The notes under the pieces were generated by a model. That model was not told where the DNA came from. It did not search any database and saw nothing but the letters and a program-made list of their open reading frames with translations. Shown here one piece after another: positions 38,468 to 48,163 of a stretch of 64,000 bases of DNA. The stretch's first letter is position 1; each line of letters begins with the position of its first letter. The stretch is taken from assembly GCA_024710355.1 (NCBI GenBank), contig JANJUX010000051.1, positions 1 through 64,000 of the forward strand, given 5' to 3'. This DNA is from Candidatus Rifleibacteriota bacterium (GTDB taxonomy: Bacteria; Muiribacteriota; Ozemobacteria; Ozemobacterales; Ozemobacteraceae). The translations under genes were made by a program, and so were the position numbers.

Positions 38468-39826
38468 ATGAAAAATTCAGTCTTTTTTTTATTGAATCAT
38501 TCCCGCTCTGGAAAAGCGCAGACCCGCTATCTGGCCGGCCTGGTCGCCGGGCTGCTCATGCTTGTTCTCGCCTTCTGGCTTTACCGGTTTCCGCAGCGCC
38601 AGACAAGGCTTGTTGCTGAAGCCAGATCACAGGCAATTATCCAGATTGCAGCATCTGCTGCAGCTCGTCCAGCCATCAACGTTAAAAATTCTCTGACTCT
38701 TCTCGGCCGTTTGCCGGTGTTGCGTCAGTTTGATCCCGGAATGGGGCTCGCCGAAGGTATTACCGGGTGGCGCAGAGATTTCACTTTACTGCTTGAGTCG
38801 TTCGAAGCGCCTCTGGCCTCTATGTGGCAGGAATTTATCGATGTCAGCCGCGGGTTTGAGTGGTGGCAGAGTATTCCGGAAGCTGCATTGATGCGTTTCT
38901 GGAACTTTGGTACTTTTGGCAGTCTGCAGTTTGAAGGCGAAGAAGATTTGCCGCCTTTCGGTCTGGTTTCAGTCTCAGAAGAGGAGCATGCCAGAATTTC
39001 GCTTATGGCCGGCATTGTTCCAGAGACTATGCGTCTGCTCACCGCCGGCTTTGACCGCTTTTTCAACCCGATTCTGCAGATTGTCAGATGCATCGACCAT
39101 TTTCCGGGGCTGTGTTCGACAGGCTCTTCCACTGCCGTGCCGGTCCATAATCTTCTGGCGTTGATGCTCGATGATGGGCATATTCGAACCCTGGCACTCA
39201 AAAATCTTTCGGGCACCGTGCTTGCGGTGGCAGGAGACGCTGAGCTGTTTGCCTCAGATCCTGACGACCGCGACTGCCAGTCCATCAAAAACGGAATCCC
39301 ATTTTTCTGCGGCCCGGTAATTTATGATCAGCAGCAGAAACGGCCGGTGTGGTGGGTGGCTGTGCCGGTGCGCAATGAGCAGCGCCAGCCGGTGGCATGC
39401 CTTTCGGCCATGGTCGATATCAGTTATCTCAGTGAAATGGCCGATAAAACCAGTTCTGGCCCTGACAGCCTCATTTTTACCGAACGCAGCGGTGTTGCCA
39501 TCGGGCATCATGACCCGCAGATCGTGGCGCAGCAGGTGAATTTGAGTGCCGCTCTGCTGCCGATACCCGAAATTGAAGAAAAGCCAATCAGCGGCATTTC
39601 TCGTCGCAATGACCGAGTGCTTCTGCAGACTGCCGCGGCGTTGAAGTATTCTGACATGCGCTATCTGCCAGACTGGTATGTCTTTATCCAGACAGACCTC
39701 ACGCAGGAGAATTCTCTCGACGACTATCTGATTCTGTTGTGTGTAATTCTGCTTGCTGCAACTGGTGGGTATGTTTTATCCTGTTGCGTTGTACGTATAA
39801 ACAATTCATCCTTTGGGGAAAGATAA
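38468..39826 (+). CDS. Membrane protein with cache-like extracytoplasmic region, no obvious output domain
   Basis: N-terminal TM LAGLVAGLLMLVLAFWLY, ~370-aa extracytoplasmic region, C-terminal TM YLILLCVILLAATGGYVL, short tail. Confidence 0.6.
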   Translation: MKNSVFFLLNHSRSGKAQTRYLAGLVAGLLMLVLAFWLYRFPQRQTRLVAEARSQAIIQIAASAAARPAINVKNSLTLLGRLPVLRQFDPGMGLAEGITGWRRDFTLLLESFEAPLASMWQEFIDVSRGFEWWQSIPEAALMRFWNFGTFGSLQFEGEEDLPPFGLVSVSEEEHARISLMAGIVPETMRLLTAGFDRFFNPILQIVRCIDHFPGLCSTGSSTAVPVHNLLALMLDDGHIRTLALKNLSGTVLAVAGDAELFASDPDDRDCQSIKNGIPFFCGPVIYDQQQKRPVWWVAVPVRNEQRQPVACLSAMVDISYLSEMADKTSSGPDSLIFTERSGVAIGHHDPQIVAQQVNLSAALLPIPEIEEKPISGISRRNDRVLLQTAAALKYSDMRYLPDWYVFIQTDLTQENSLDDYLILLCVILLAATGGYVLSCCVVRINNSSFGER

Positions 39827-39827
39827 A

Positions 39828-41492
39828 ATGACGGACCTTCGTCGTTTGGGAATGGCGTTTGCCGTGGCCTGCAGTCTTACCTGTGCCACTTCTCCTGTGT
39901 ATGCCTCACGCAAGGCAACCGACATGATGTCTGAGGCTCTCAAACAGAGAGCAGCCGGCAACCTTGGCGAAGCTATAAGCAGTCTCGAATATGCGGCTGA
40001 ACAGGCCGGAAACGTTGTGCAGCAGAATCTGGCCCGTTTCATGCTCGGTGACTGTCAGCTGGAATCAGGTCGTTACGCCGACGCCGCCAGAACTTTTTCG
40101 GCTCTCAGTGAATCGGTAAAGTCAGGCGAAGAAAAGGCCGAAGCTCTTTTTCGTCTGTTGCAGGCAAATTCGGGTCTTGGCAATCAGAGCCGTGTAAACA
40201 GCATCTTTACCCAGCTTAAACGCGATCATGGTCGCAGCCCGTATTGCGAGCTGGCGAAGTCGTTTATGAAGACTCAGGGCTTTAAAGAGGAAGTCTCTTC
40301 TTCAGAACCAGTTGAAAAAGAGAATTCTCAGCCGGTGATTGTTGCAAAAACCGAGCCTGCCAAGCCGACGCCTGCGGTTAAAAAGCCTGAACCAGTCTCA
40401 AAGCCGGCGAAGTCCGATTCTGCAGCCGCAGTTGAACCTGATGACGATATCCTTCCGGATGAGCGACCGCAGCCGGACCATGAGATCACAGAAATGGAAG
40501 AAGCCCCGCCGCCGCCCGAGCAAAAACCGATTGCCAGGCCTGAGCCGGCAAAAGCTTCTAAACCCGAAGTTGCTGCGCCAGCTATCACCGGGAAAGGCAT
40601 GAAAAAGGCAGACCCACAGACCGCAACTTTGCTGCGTTCGATTCTGCAGGTCGAAACTGCCGCCGGCACAGCTAAAGACGAACTGGTCAGCCGGATTCTC
40701 GGGCTCCAGGATTCGCTTAAAGACGGTCCTGAAAAGGCCGGTATGGATAAGGTTCTAATGGATCTCGCCGAAGCCACTACCGGTTTTGGTGAACTGCTCG
40801 AAGCCTGCAAGACTTACGATAAGGTTCTTACGCACCACCCGGCATCGCCGTTGGTAGAAAAGGCTTATTTTCAGGCAATCCGCCTGCGCGCCGTTTTAGG
40901 AGTGCATGAGGCGGTCGTTGGCTGGTCAAAAGCCTTCCTTGCCGCTTTCCCCGCTTCTGAATACCGCAGTCAGGTGCGTGCTCTCGTCGAATATTCACAG
41001 GCAGGCGGCCAGCTCGATCTTTCGGCCGGCGGTTCGCCGGCGACGGCCACAGTGAAGGGTGGTTCTGGCGCCAGGTCGGCGGCCGGGGCAGACACTTCGT
41101 CGGCAAACGCGGCTCTCGCGGCTGATTCCCAATATGCTGCCGCCTCGCGCAAAATGAAAGACGGCAAATATACTCTGGCGCTCGTCGATTTCAATCGTCT
41201 GGCGAAGAAATACCCAGATGCATCCCAGATCTGGTGGGATGCAGCGCTCGTCAATGTTCAGCTTGAAGATTTTAAAAAGGCTGCGGTGGCGATCAACCGC
41301 ATGCTTGAACTCGATCCTGGCAATCAGGATGCCAATTCTCTATCAGGATATATTCACTACCGGCTCGAAAACTTTGAAGAAGCCGCCAGTGCTTATGATC
41401 AGGCCGGTGAGCCCGAAGGCCGCGGGGTAAACTTTTTTGATGCCAAAACTGCTTCAGAGCGCATGAAAAAGACGGCCGAAAAGAAAAAGTAA
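39828..41492 (+). CDS. Exported TPR-containing protein
   Basis: Signal peptide MTDLRRLGMAFAVACSLTCATSPVYA; TPR-like segments; start at 39828 preferred over 39813. Confidence 0.75.
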   Translation: MTDLRRLGMAFAVACSLTCATSPVYASRKATDMMSEALKQRAAGNLGEAISSLEYAAEQAGNVVQQNLARFMLGDCQLESGRYADAARTFSALSESVKSGEEKAEALFRLLQANSGLGNQSRVNSIFTQLKRDHGRSPYCELAKSFMKTQGFKEEVSSSEPVEKENSQPVIVAKTEPAKPTPAVKKPEPVSKPAKSDSAAAVEPDDDILPDERPQPDHEITEMEEAPPPPEQKPIARPEPAKASKPEVAAPAITGKGMKKADPQTATLLRSILQVETAAGTAKDELVSRILGLQDSLKDGPEKAGMDKVLMDLAEATTGFGELLEACKTYDKVLTHHPASPLVEKAYFQAIRLRAVLGVHEAVVGWSKAFLAAFPASEYRSQVRALVEYSQAGGQLDLSAGGSPATATVKGGSGARSAAGADTSSANAALAADSQYAAASRKMKDGKYTLALVDFNRLAKKYPDASQIWWDAALVNVQLEDFKKAAVAINRMLELDPGNQDANSLSGYIHYRLENFEEAASAYDQAGEPEGRGVNFFDAKTASERMKKTAEKKK

Positions 41493-41513
41493 GCTACGAA
41501 GGAGAAGTTACAG

Positions 41514-42593
41514 ATGAACAGCGAAAACATTCAGGTGATTCAGTCTTTTATCAAAGACGGCGATGCCAAAAAGGGCGCGTCAGAATGGGGCGCAGCAAAA
41601 ATTTGCTATCTGAAGGCTTCTGAAGAATACCAGAGCATCCGCGAGATTGACCCTAAAGCACCGGTAACCAAAGAAGAGGAAGACATCAAACGCATTATCG
41701 CCGGGCGTATTGCTGAAGTGGATGAACATCTGGCAGGCGTGCATCTCGAAAAAGGTGAAACCGCCCTGCGCAACAAAGCCTGGCAGGTTGCCATCGACGA
41801 GCTTGAAGAAGCTACCTCACTCGCCCGTGACGAGAATGTCAAATTTCTCGAAGAAGTTAAGGCTCTGCTCGACAAAGCGCGCGAAAGACAGCGCGATCAC
41901 CTGCTGCATATCGAAATGACGCCGTTTGTCGAACGCGGCGATGATTTCAGCCGTTCCGGCAACTTCGGCGAAGCCATTCTTGAATACCAGGCAGCTCTGA
42001 AACTGGTTAGCGGTCTGCCCGATAACCACCGCTTCATCAGCTACATCAAGGCTGCTCTCACCGATTGCCGCCGCTGCATCATCAGGCCCTATCTCGCCAA
42101 GATCAACAAAGCATGCCATGCCGGCAAATATGCTCACGCTGCCACCATGCTCAAACGCGCGCAGCTGCTGCTCGACACCCGCGATAACGTTTATCACGCC
42201 TTTCTTGAACAGCTCAAGGAAAAGATCCATCAGAACCTCAAAGAAGACGAATTCGTCGAAACCGAAGAATTCGAAGCTCCCGAAGTCTGGGAACAGGCCG
42301 TTAAAGATTACGAGGAAGCGCTCGACCTTTATTCTTCGTTCTCGGTTACCGACCCCTTCGCACCGGCTTATACCGGGGTAAATGTTTTTGAAGACCGTTT
42401 TGTCGAATCGCGCCGCAAACTCGGCAAGCTCTACAAGACCCGTGCCGACCGCCTCAGAGACCAGGCAAAGGTTGAAAAGGCGATTCGTAACTACAAAGAG
42501 GCTCTCAAGCTTCTGCCCCGCTCAGATAAAATGTTTCACGAAGCTTTTCGTGAAATGAAAAAGCTGCGTGCCCAGGTGGCTGTTCCGGCCTAA
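41514..42593 (+). CDS. TPR-like cytoplasmic protein of unknown function
   Basis: 359 aa, repeated helical segments (EKGETALRNKAWQVAIDELEEATSLA; KVEKAIRNYKEALKLLP); stop directly abuts next ATG. Confidence 0.65.
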   Translation: MNSENIQVIQSFIKDGDAKKGASEWGAAKICYLKASEEYQSIREIDPKAPVTKEEEDIKRIIAGRIAEVDEHLAGVHLEKGETALRNKAWQVAIDELEEATSLARDENVKFLEEVKALLDKARERQRDHLLHIEMTPFVERGDDFSRSGNFGEAILEYQAALKLVSGLPDNHRFISYIKAALTDCRRCIIRPYLAKINKACHAGKYAHAATMLKRAQLLLDTRDNVYHAFLEQLKEKIHQNLKEDEFVETEEFEAPEVWEQAVKDYEEALDLYSSFSVTDPFAPAYTGVNVFEDRFVESRRKLGKLYKTRADRLRDQAKVEKAIRNYKEALKLLPRSDKMFHEAFREMKKLRAQVAVPA

Positions 42594-44942
42594 ATGAGTC
42601 CAAAACCGCAGACAGAAGATTTTCTCAATTCCAGCGAGATTATCAGGCTGACCTCCGAGAAGCCGGCCGGTCTAATACCTCTATGGGAATTCGTTCTCGC
42701 GCTGATCGTCGCTCTGGTAACGACGCTGCTGTTTTATTTCGGTTATTTCAACCGCATCGAAAATGCCACCCTCGATTTTCGTTTCGACCAGCGCGGCGAA
42801 ATGGCGAAAAACCATGACATCGTTCTGATAAGCATTACTGAAGAATGTCTCGGCGAAATTGGTACCTGGCCCTGGCCGCGCGCTACCCATGGTCGACTGC
42901 TCAATACTCTTAAAAAAGAAGGGGCGAAAGTCGTCGCTTTCGATATTCTTTTCAATGACCCGTCACTCGCCGGCCCGGAAGATGACAAAGAGTTCGGACA
43001 GCAGATTCTCAGGTTCGGGCGCGTCGTTCTGCCACGCATTGCCTCGAAAACAACCCTGCTGGATCCCGAAACTTTCGAATTTGTCGAGAGAGCCGGCTGG
43101 GCAAGACCGGTTCCGATTCTGCTCGAAGCCCGGCCACACGAAGGCTTCATCGATATCGATCACAAGGTTCTTAACCCCGACGGTGTCATTCGTAAGCTGC
43201 GCCTGCAGAAAAAACACGGCGAAATTACCAGTAATATTTTTGGTATTGCGGCTGCCGAAGCTTATCTTGGCGTAAAACCAGTTGTCGAAAGCTTCGGCAT
43301 GCGTGTCGGCGATCGGCTGCTGCCATTTTTCGACTGCTACGAACCAGAATCTGGTCAGCGTGAAAAATCCTACCTCGTTAACTACGCCGGCGGTAACCGG
43401 CATTTTGACGAAATCAGCTATTCCGAAGTTTTAAGCGGTAAATACCCGCATGGTTTTTTTACCAACCGCCTGGTGCTTGTTGGTACCAGAGCTGCCGGCA
43501 TCTCTGAAGATCTCAAGTTTTGCCCCTATGGCGCCCTGTCTGGCGTCGAGATTCACGCCAATCTGCTGCACAATATTCTCAACCGTCGCTTTCTGCATCG
43601 CAGTACTGTCGAGACAACGATAGTTCTTATTTTCGTTTTTGCTTTCGGAGCTGCCTATCTGCTCTGGAAAACCCCGGGCTTTTCGGCCAACGCCATTTGT
43701 CTGGGTGCGGCTGCAGCCTGGCTGATTGCCGGTATACTCCTGTTCAACTATGATTTCATTCTTGAAGTGACTCCGATTCTGGTCATGGTACCGTTTCAAT
43801 GGGCTGTTACCAGATTGATTCAGCAGTTCGAATCGCTCAAGGAAAAGAACTATGACCTGGCTCGCAAAGTCAGAGAACTGGCGATCATCAATGAGGTGAG
43901 CAAGGCCGTCAGTTTTATGGGCGACCTCGGAAAAACCCTCGATGCCATTCTCAGCCGCGGGGTTCAGGTTCTCAATGCCGAACGTGGTTCTTTGTTCCTG
44001 CTTGACGATAAATACGAAGAGCTTGTCGAAAAGTCAGTGGTTTTTGGTGTTGAAGGCGAAGCCCGTATCGATGAAAACCTTAAAAAGCAGTTCAAGAGCG
44101 GCATCGGCATTGCCGGTGAGGTTTTCAATTCGGGCCGGCCTCGCCTGATTCAGAATGTGCGCAAAGACAAGAGTTTCGCGTTTCGTGATGCCGAGCGCGA
44201 CAGCATCAGAACGCTGATCTGCGTGCCGCTGATGATAAAAGATACTGCTATCGGGGTCATGAATGTCGTTAACCGCCGCGAAGGCCGCTTTAATGACGAA
44301 GATCTGCAGACGGCCCTGACAATGGCCAACCAGGCGGCCGTGGTTATCGAAAAATCACGTCTGTATAATCTGGCCACTATCGACGGTCTGACCGGCCTCG
44401 TTGTCAGAAGACACTTTCAGGCGAAAATTGAAGAGGAATACCGCCGCGCCCGCCGCTACAGCAAGCCTTTGTCATACCTGATGACCGACATCGACCACTT
44501 CAAGAAATTCAACGATACCTACGGCCATCAGACCGGTGACATGGTGCTGCGCGAAGTTGCTAAAATCGTGCGTGATACGGTGCGTGATACCGATATCGCC
44601 GCCCGTTACGGTGGCGAAGAATTTGCCGTGATCCTTCCCGAAACCGAACCGGATGGCGCCATGCTGCTTGCTGAAAGACTGCGACAGCGGGTAGAATCGG
44701 CGATATTTGCCGGCCCGACCGGCGATCTGAAGGTAACCATAAGTGTCGGGGTCTGCTCTATGCCGATCAATCAGCCCGAGAGCGCCACCGAAATGATAAA
44801 AATGGCTGACGAAGCCTTGTATGTCTGCAAGCGCAATGGCCGTAACCGCGTCGAACGGGCTGAAAATCCGCCAACAGAACCCACACCGTCACCTGCTCCG
44901 GCGCCGGCGCCAGCGCCAGCGGCCGGGCCAACCTCCGCCTGA
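42594..44942 (+). CDS. Diguanylate cyclase CHASE2-TM-GAF-GGDEF
   Basis: N-terminal CHASE2 (DFRFDQRGEMAKNHDIVLISITEECLGEIGTWPWPRATHGRLLNTL), TMs, GAF, GGEEF active site, I-site RDTD five residues upstream. Confidence 0.95.
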   Translation: MSPKPQTEDFLNSSEIIRLTSEKPAGLIPLWEFVLALIVALVTTLLFYFGYFNRIENATLDFRFDQRGEMAKNHDIVLISITEECLGEIGTWPWPRATHGRLLNTLKKEGAKVVAFDILFNDPSLAGPEDDKEFGQQILRFGRVVLPRIASKTTLLDPETFEFVERAGWARPVPILLEARPHEGFIDIDHKVLNPDGVIRKLRLQKKHGEITSNIFGIAAAEAYLGVKPVVESFGMRVGDRLLPFFDCYEPESGQREKSYLVNYAGGNRHFDEISYSEVLSGKYPHGFFTNRLVLVGTRAAGISEDLKFCPYGALSGVEIHANLLHNILNRRFLHRSTVETTIVLIFVFAFGAAYLLWKTPGFSANAICLGAAAAWLIAGILLFNYDFILEVTPILVMVPFQWAVTRLIQQFESLKEKNYDLARKVRELAIINEVSKAVSFMGDLGKTLDAILSRGVQVLNAERGSLFLLDDKYEELVEKSVVFGVEGEARIDENLKKQFKSGIGIAGEVFNSGRPRLIQNVRKDKSFAFRDAERDSIRTLICVPLMIKDTAIGVMNVVNRREGRFNDEDLQTALTMANQAAVVIEKSRLYNLATIDGLTGLVVRRHFQAKIEEEYRRARRYSKPLSYLMTDIDHFKKFNDTYGHQTGDMVLREVAKIVRDTVRDTDIAARYGGEEFAVILPETEPDGAMLLAERLRQRVESAIFAGPTGDLKVTISVGVCSMPINQPESATEMIKMADEALYVCKRNGRNRVERAENPPTEPTPSPAPAPAPAPAAGPTSA

Positions 44943-44943
44943 T

Positions 44944-46383
44944 TCAGATTTTTTCGAGGTCTTCGCGCTGCAGATTCAGATTTTTCAGGGCCCGGTAAAA
45001 AGTGGCCTTGTGGATGCCAAGGAATTCTGAAGCTTTGGTGATGTTTCCGCCCGCAAGGCGGTAGGCATGGCGAAGCTCTTCGGCAGAAAACTTTCTTTCG
45101 CCGTTGACCGACTGAGGGACTCTTATACCGCCATTGCCTGCAACAGCGGTGTCATCGGGCATGCCGAGTGCGATGGGCTGTCGATCAGGTGTAATGGCGA
45201 CTTCGGTATAGCCTGTGGTGCCGGCATAGCGTGCTGCGTTCATGCGTTCCTCATACCATTCTTTCAGAGCCCGAAGCCCGATAACATCGGTCTGATTTTC
45301 GGCAAAGAGTCTTTCCATGAGGTTGCGCAGTTCTCTGACGTTGCCCGGCCACTGATACTGCTTCAGCAATTGTACCGCCTCGCGTGTCAGGCATGCGACA
45401 TTGCGGCCGTATTTCTGGTTGAACTGCCTGATAAAATACTGAATCAGCAGTTCGAGATCTTCGCTTCTCTGCCTGAGTGGCGGAATACGTATCTGCAACG
45501 CGTTGATGCGGTAAAAAAGGTCAGACCGGAAAACGTTTTCGAGGCTGGCTTTTTCGAGATTGCGGTTGGTGGCGGCAATAATTCTGACATCGACTTTAAT
45601 CGGGTTTTCGGAGCCGACCCTTTCGATCTGTGAAGTTTCAAGAACGCGCAGCAGTTTGGCCTGCGACAACTGCGGCAGGTCGCCAATTTCATCGAGAAAA
45701 AGGGTGCCGCCACTGGCGCGTTCGAAACGCCCGCGATGCGACTTGATCGCGCCGGTGAACGAACCTTTTTCGTGCCCGAACAACTCGCTTTCGAAGAGAG
45801 TATCAGTGATCGCCGAACAGTTCATGGTGACAAACGGGCCCCGGGCCCGCCGGCTCATCTGGTGAACAGCGGCGGCAATCCCTTCCTTGCCGGCACCTGT
45901 TTCGCCGGTAACCAGAACGGCGGCGTCAGACATCGCATACATTCTCACCTTGTTGAAAACCTGCTGCATGGCATCTGATACGCCAATCAGACCGCAGAAA
46001 CTGGCCTCTTCGATCATTGCCGGAGGTGTCGCCGAAACTTCCTGCAGCAGAATGCTTGTCAGTTCTTCGTTGCCTGGCCCGGGTCTGATTACAGAATCCA
46101 GCAGTAGCTGATGTACATTGCCACGGGTATCTTTCAGCGCCACACGAAAGCCACTCATGGCTGTGGCGTCGTGAGTCCGCTCGATCAATTCGACTATACC
46201 GGGTAATACCGGCTCAAGAATCTTGTCGACCGGCTTTTCCTGGAGCTCGGCAGCCGTATGACCGAGATACCCGGCCAGCCACTCAGGAATTTCATGAATG
46301 ACAAATCCGCCATCGACCATTTTTACGGTCAGATTGCGACTGGGCGGCAGAAGCAGCAGCGGGTGTCTTTCTGTGTTCATCAT
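44944..46383 (-). CDS. Sigma-54-dependent transcriptional activator (PAS-AAA+-Fis HTH)
   Basis: GETGAGKEGIA, FGHEKGSFTGA, GGTLFLDEIGDL, Fis-type HTH GGNITKASEFLGIHKATFYRALKNL. Confidence 0.95.
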   Translation of the reverse strand: MMNTERHPLLLLPPSRNLTVKMVDGGFVIHEIPEWLAGYLGHTAAELQEKPVDKILEPVLPGIVELIERTHDATAMSGFRVALKDTRGNVHQLLLDSVIRPGPGNEELTSILLQEVSATPPAMIEEASFCGLIGVSDAMQQVFNKVRMYAMSDAAVLVTGETGAGKEGIAAAVHQMSRRARGPFVTMNCSAITDTLFESELFGHEKGSFTGAIKSHRGRFERASGGTLFLDEIGDLPQLSQAKLLRVLETSQIERVGSENPIKVDVRIIAATNRNLEKASLENVFRSDLFYRINALQIRIPPLRQRSEDLELLIQYFIRQFNQKYGRNVACLTREAVQLLKQYQWPGNVRELRNLMERLFAENQTDVIGLRALKEWYEERMNAARYAGTTGYTEVAITPDRQPIALGMPDDTAVAGNGGIRVPQSVNGERKFSAEELRHAYRLAGGNITKASEFLGIHKATFYRALKNLNLQREDLEKI

Positions 46384-46579
46384 ATTTTAAAGCATATTAC
46401 AATTTTGCCCGGTATTTTTCAACCCGCCGCCGGTGAACCGCGAAAATCTGTGACCTGCAGTAAAGCGCATGTTTTTGCAGCAGATATGGTGAATTGCAAA
46501 AATATCGTCAGGTATTTTCAGGCATCTGCCGATTAGTGACGCGTATCGCCATATCTGAAAAGTTCTGCCGGAAAACCTA

Positions 46580-48088
46580 ATGATCAGACCTGAAACTATG
46601 CAAAAATTTCTGCTGGTGACGGCCATGCTGCTGCAGGTGGCTGTGGTTCCCCTGTTTGCCGATGCGATAAAGTTCGAATTCGACTATGATTCGCGGTCAT
46701 TCGTCGACAGTATGCGCCGTGACTGGACCGCTTACGTCTACGATACTGCCACCACTACCCCGGCTTTTGAAAAGCGGCAATATGATAAAAGTTTCATGGG
46801 CGGATACAGCGATCTTTATATGGCACTCAAGTCAGATCTTAACGAAACACATTATTTCGATATCAAGGAAAATCTGTATTACCGCAGTTATAACGATTCG
46901 GAGCCCCTCAGCCGCGATGTTGCCTCGTTCAGATACCGCGAACTCGATCATCTTTTGAATGTCACCTGGGGCATTGCCGCCGGTGATCATGATTACGCTC
47001 AGTTCGACTATTTCAACAACATTCTCGAGATTAAGGACCTGGAAAGTCTAAATTACAAATCACACCGTGGCCGGGCTCAGCTGACGCACGAATTCAACAT
47101 GCGCACCGATTTCAGTCTCTATGGTTCTTTTGAAGAACGGGAATACGATGTCGACATTGACAGTAACTTCAGAGAGGGCCGTGCCGGCTTCGAAGTTGCC
47201 TCAAGGCTGCCGGGTCACGACCGCTATGTACAGGTGGCTGCCTCGACAAGAGGCGACAGAGATTATTTTGAGAATTTTCCGGGAGCGATGTCGGCCAAAA
47301 ATGCGGTCGATTATTACACCACTTATGCGAAAAACCCGCGTGATGACGACCCGCAGGCCCGCTACATGCGTGAACGTCGACGCGGAGAGCTATATCTGCG
47401 TGCGTTTGGCGAGCTGATCAATCGCGAATACGTGAAACTCGACAACAAGATGGGCGAGGTGACGGCAGGTTTTGAGACTGCTTACGATGCGGCGGGCGAT
47501 CTGACTCTGCGACTTCGTGATACTTATCGCAAAACCGATTTTGACCGTGAATCACCTTTGCATTTTCAGCATGATGGTCACAGTAACTATCTGGCTCTGG
47601 CGGTTGACTATTATTACAGTGCCAATATGGCCCAGACCGTTACACTGAGCGATGAACTCAATAAATTCGTGGCGGCCGGCAGCGAAAACTTTCGAATCAA
47701 CGCTCTCACCTACGAAGGTTTTTTTACTTATGGCAAATCGCGGGCAAGCCTTGTTCTTGGCGCGTTGCGCCGCCGCTATGATGAAAAAAGAGTTTTATAC
47801 CCTGATGAAGACGAACTCAGGGCTATTCTCGGCTACGACTATCTGATCACCGAGACCCTCAGGTTTCGCATGAAGTCAGAATTTGTCGACCGTGACTATC
47901 TTGAATTTGAAAATTATCTGTATTCAACTCACAGTCGCAACGGCTGGCGGGTAGGGGTAGAAAAATCCTTCAGTTCCTCGAACTCTCTTGAACTGGCATA
48001 CCAGGAAAACAACGAAAAGAACGATCTGCACACACAGAACAATCTCGAAGAAAAATCGATCGGGCTCAGCTGGATTTCGCATTTCTGA
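46580..48088 (+). CDS. Putative outer-membrane beta-barrel protein
   Basis: Signal peptide then alternating Y/F-rich strands (RELYLRAFGELINREYVKLDNKMGEVTAGFETAYD...), terminal strand IGLSWISHF ending in F. Confidence 0.65.
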   Translation: MIRPETMQKFLLVTAMLLQVAVVPLFADAIKFEFDYDSRSFVDSMRRDWTAYVYDTATTTPAFEKRQYDKSFMGGYSDLYMALKSDLNETHYFDIKENLYYRSYNDSEPLSRDVASFRYRELDHLLNVTWGIAAGDHDYAQFDYFNNILEIKDLESLNYKSHRGRAQLTHEFNMRTDFSLYGSFEEREYDVDIDSNFREGRAGFEVASRLPGHDRYVQVAASTRGDRDYFENFPGAMSAKNAVDYYTTYAKNPRDDDPQARYMRERRRGELYLRAFGELINREYVKLDNKMGEVTAGFETAYDAAGDLTLRLRDTYRKTDFDRESPLHFQHDGHSNYLALAVDYYYSANMAQTVTLSDELNKFVAAGSENFRINALTYEGFFTYGKSRASLVLGALRRRYDEKRVLYPDEDELRAILGYDYLITETLRFRMKSEFVDRDYLEFENYLYSTHSRNGWRVGVEKSFSSSNSLELAYQENNEKNDLHTQNNLEEKSIGLSWISHF

Positions 48089-48125
48089 TAAGGAACCGCG
48101 GTATTTTATAAATTCAGCGTTTTTG

Positions 48126-48154
48126 TTGTAGACATCATGGGTATGTGATACAAT
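48126..48154 (+). promoter_or_regulatory. Predicted sigma-70 promoter
   Basis: TTGTAG-N17-TACAAT, -10 only 10 bp before ATG 48164. Confidence 0.4.
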
Positions 48155-48163
48155 TAATTGCCT

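Noticed and set aside
45700-45800. GSFTGA instead of GAFTGA in the sigma-54 activator
   Set aside because: GSFTGA is a known common variant in functional activators; not evidence of degeneration.
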